DNA of 36,552 bases from Acidimicrobiaceae bacterium. Lineage in GTDB: Bacteria; Actinomycetota; Acidimicrobiia; Acidimicrobiales; Bog-793. The notes beneath the pieces are model-generated. The model made no database searches. It had not been told where the DNA came from and was given only the letters and a program-made list of their open reading frames with translations. The DNA lies in contig DAHXNN010000146.1 of the NCBI GenBank assembly GCA_027365385.1, forward strand, positions 1 through 36,552, written 5' to 3'. This document shows positions 36,326 through 36,552 of the stretch, one piece after another. The translations under genes were made by a program, and so were the position numbers. Every line of letters starts with the position of its first letter. The stretch's first letter is position 1.

Positions 36326-36552
36326 GTGACCCGAGCGAGCACCACCACCACCTCGAAGCCGGCGGCGAAGCGCTCCCGCCGATCATTTGGCAATATCCGT
36401 CAACTTCCGTCCGGTCGGTGGCAGGCGTGGTACCGCCTCAATGGCGAGCAGCACACGGCCGACCACACGTTCCGCACGCAGACCGACGCCCGAGACTGGC
36501 TGACCACCGTGAGCGCCGACCTGTTGCGCGGCGTGACCCTGGTCGACGTCAG
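36326..36552 (+). CDS. Tyrosine-type integrase, N-terminal part, truncated at window end
   Basis: GTG start: VTRASTTTTSKPAAKRSRRSFGNIRQLPSGRWQAWYRLNGEQHTADHTFRTQTDARDWLTTVSADLLRGVTLVDV; arm-binding/SAM-like N-terminus, adjacent to the tRNA 3' half. Confidence 0.85.
   Translation, partial: MTRASTTTTSKPAAKRSRRSFGNIRQLPSGRWQAWYRLNGEQHTADHTFRTQTDARDWLTTVSADLLRGVTLVDV

Noticed and set aside
1-36552. CRISPR array
   Set aside because: No regularly spaced 25-40 bp repeats with unique spacers seen; only short motif repeats.

Overview
High-GC, actinobacterial-looking chromosomal window; no taxon can be assigned from sequence alone. The left and middle are ordinary chromosome: ADP-forming acyl-CoA synthetase C-terminus, acyltransferase-3/SGNH protein, sulfocyanin-like cupredoxin, glutamate decarboxylase, NIPSNAP, two SDRs, a zinc alcohol dehydrogenase, a polytopic membrane protein, an L,D-transpeptidase, a c-di-GMP gene pair, an Rsm22-like methyltransferase, and PadR- and TetR-linked ABC transporters. 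Several stretches contain decaying genes: two truncated ABC transporter fragments and an IS630 transposase tail. From 24.9 to 33.6 kb there is a DNA-damage/mutagenesis island: dnaE2, imuB, a UvrD-like helicase, imuA-like and SRAP/YedK genes. Three palindromic LexA/SOS-type boxes (CGAAC-N4-GTTCG) lie at its promoters, two of them overlapping predicted start codons. The right end is a mobile-element attachment locus: an intact AbiEi antitoxin with a decayed AbiEii toxin, frameshifted and chimeric integrase remnants, a tRNA-Gly 3' half (att-like) with a terminator, and the start of a new integrase running off the window. The most unusual other item is a small protein made of three tandem Lsr2-C-terminal-like DNA-binding repeats, preceded by an array of GGTTYC motifs at 11-bp (helical-turn) spacing. 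All homology calls come from reading motifs by eye; no searches were run.
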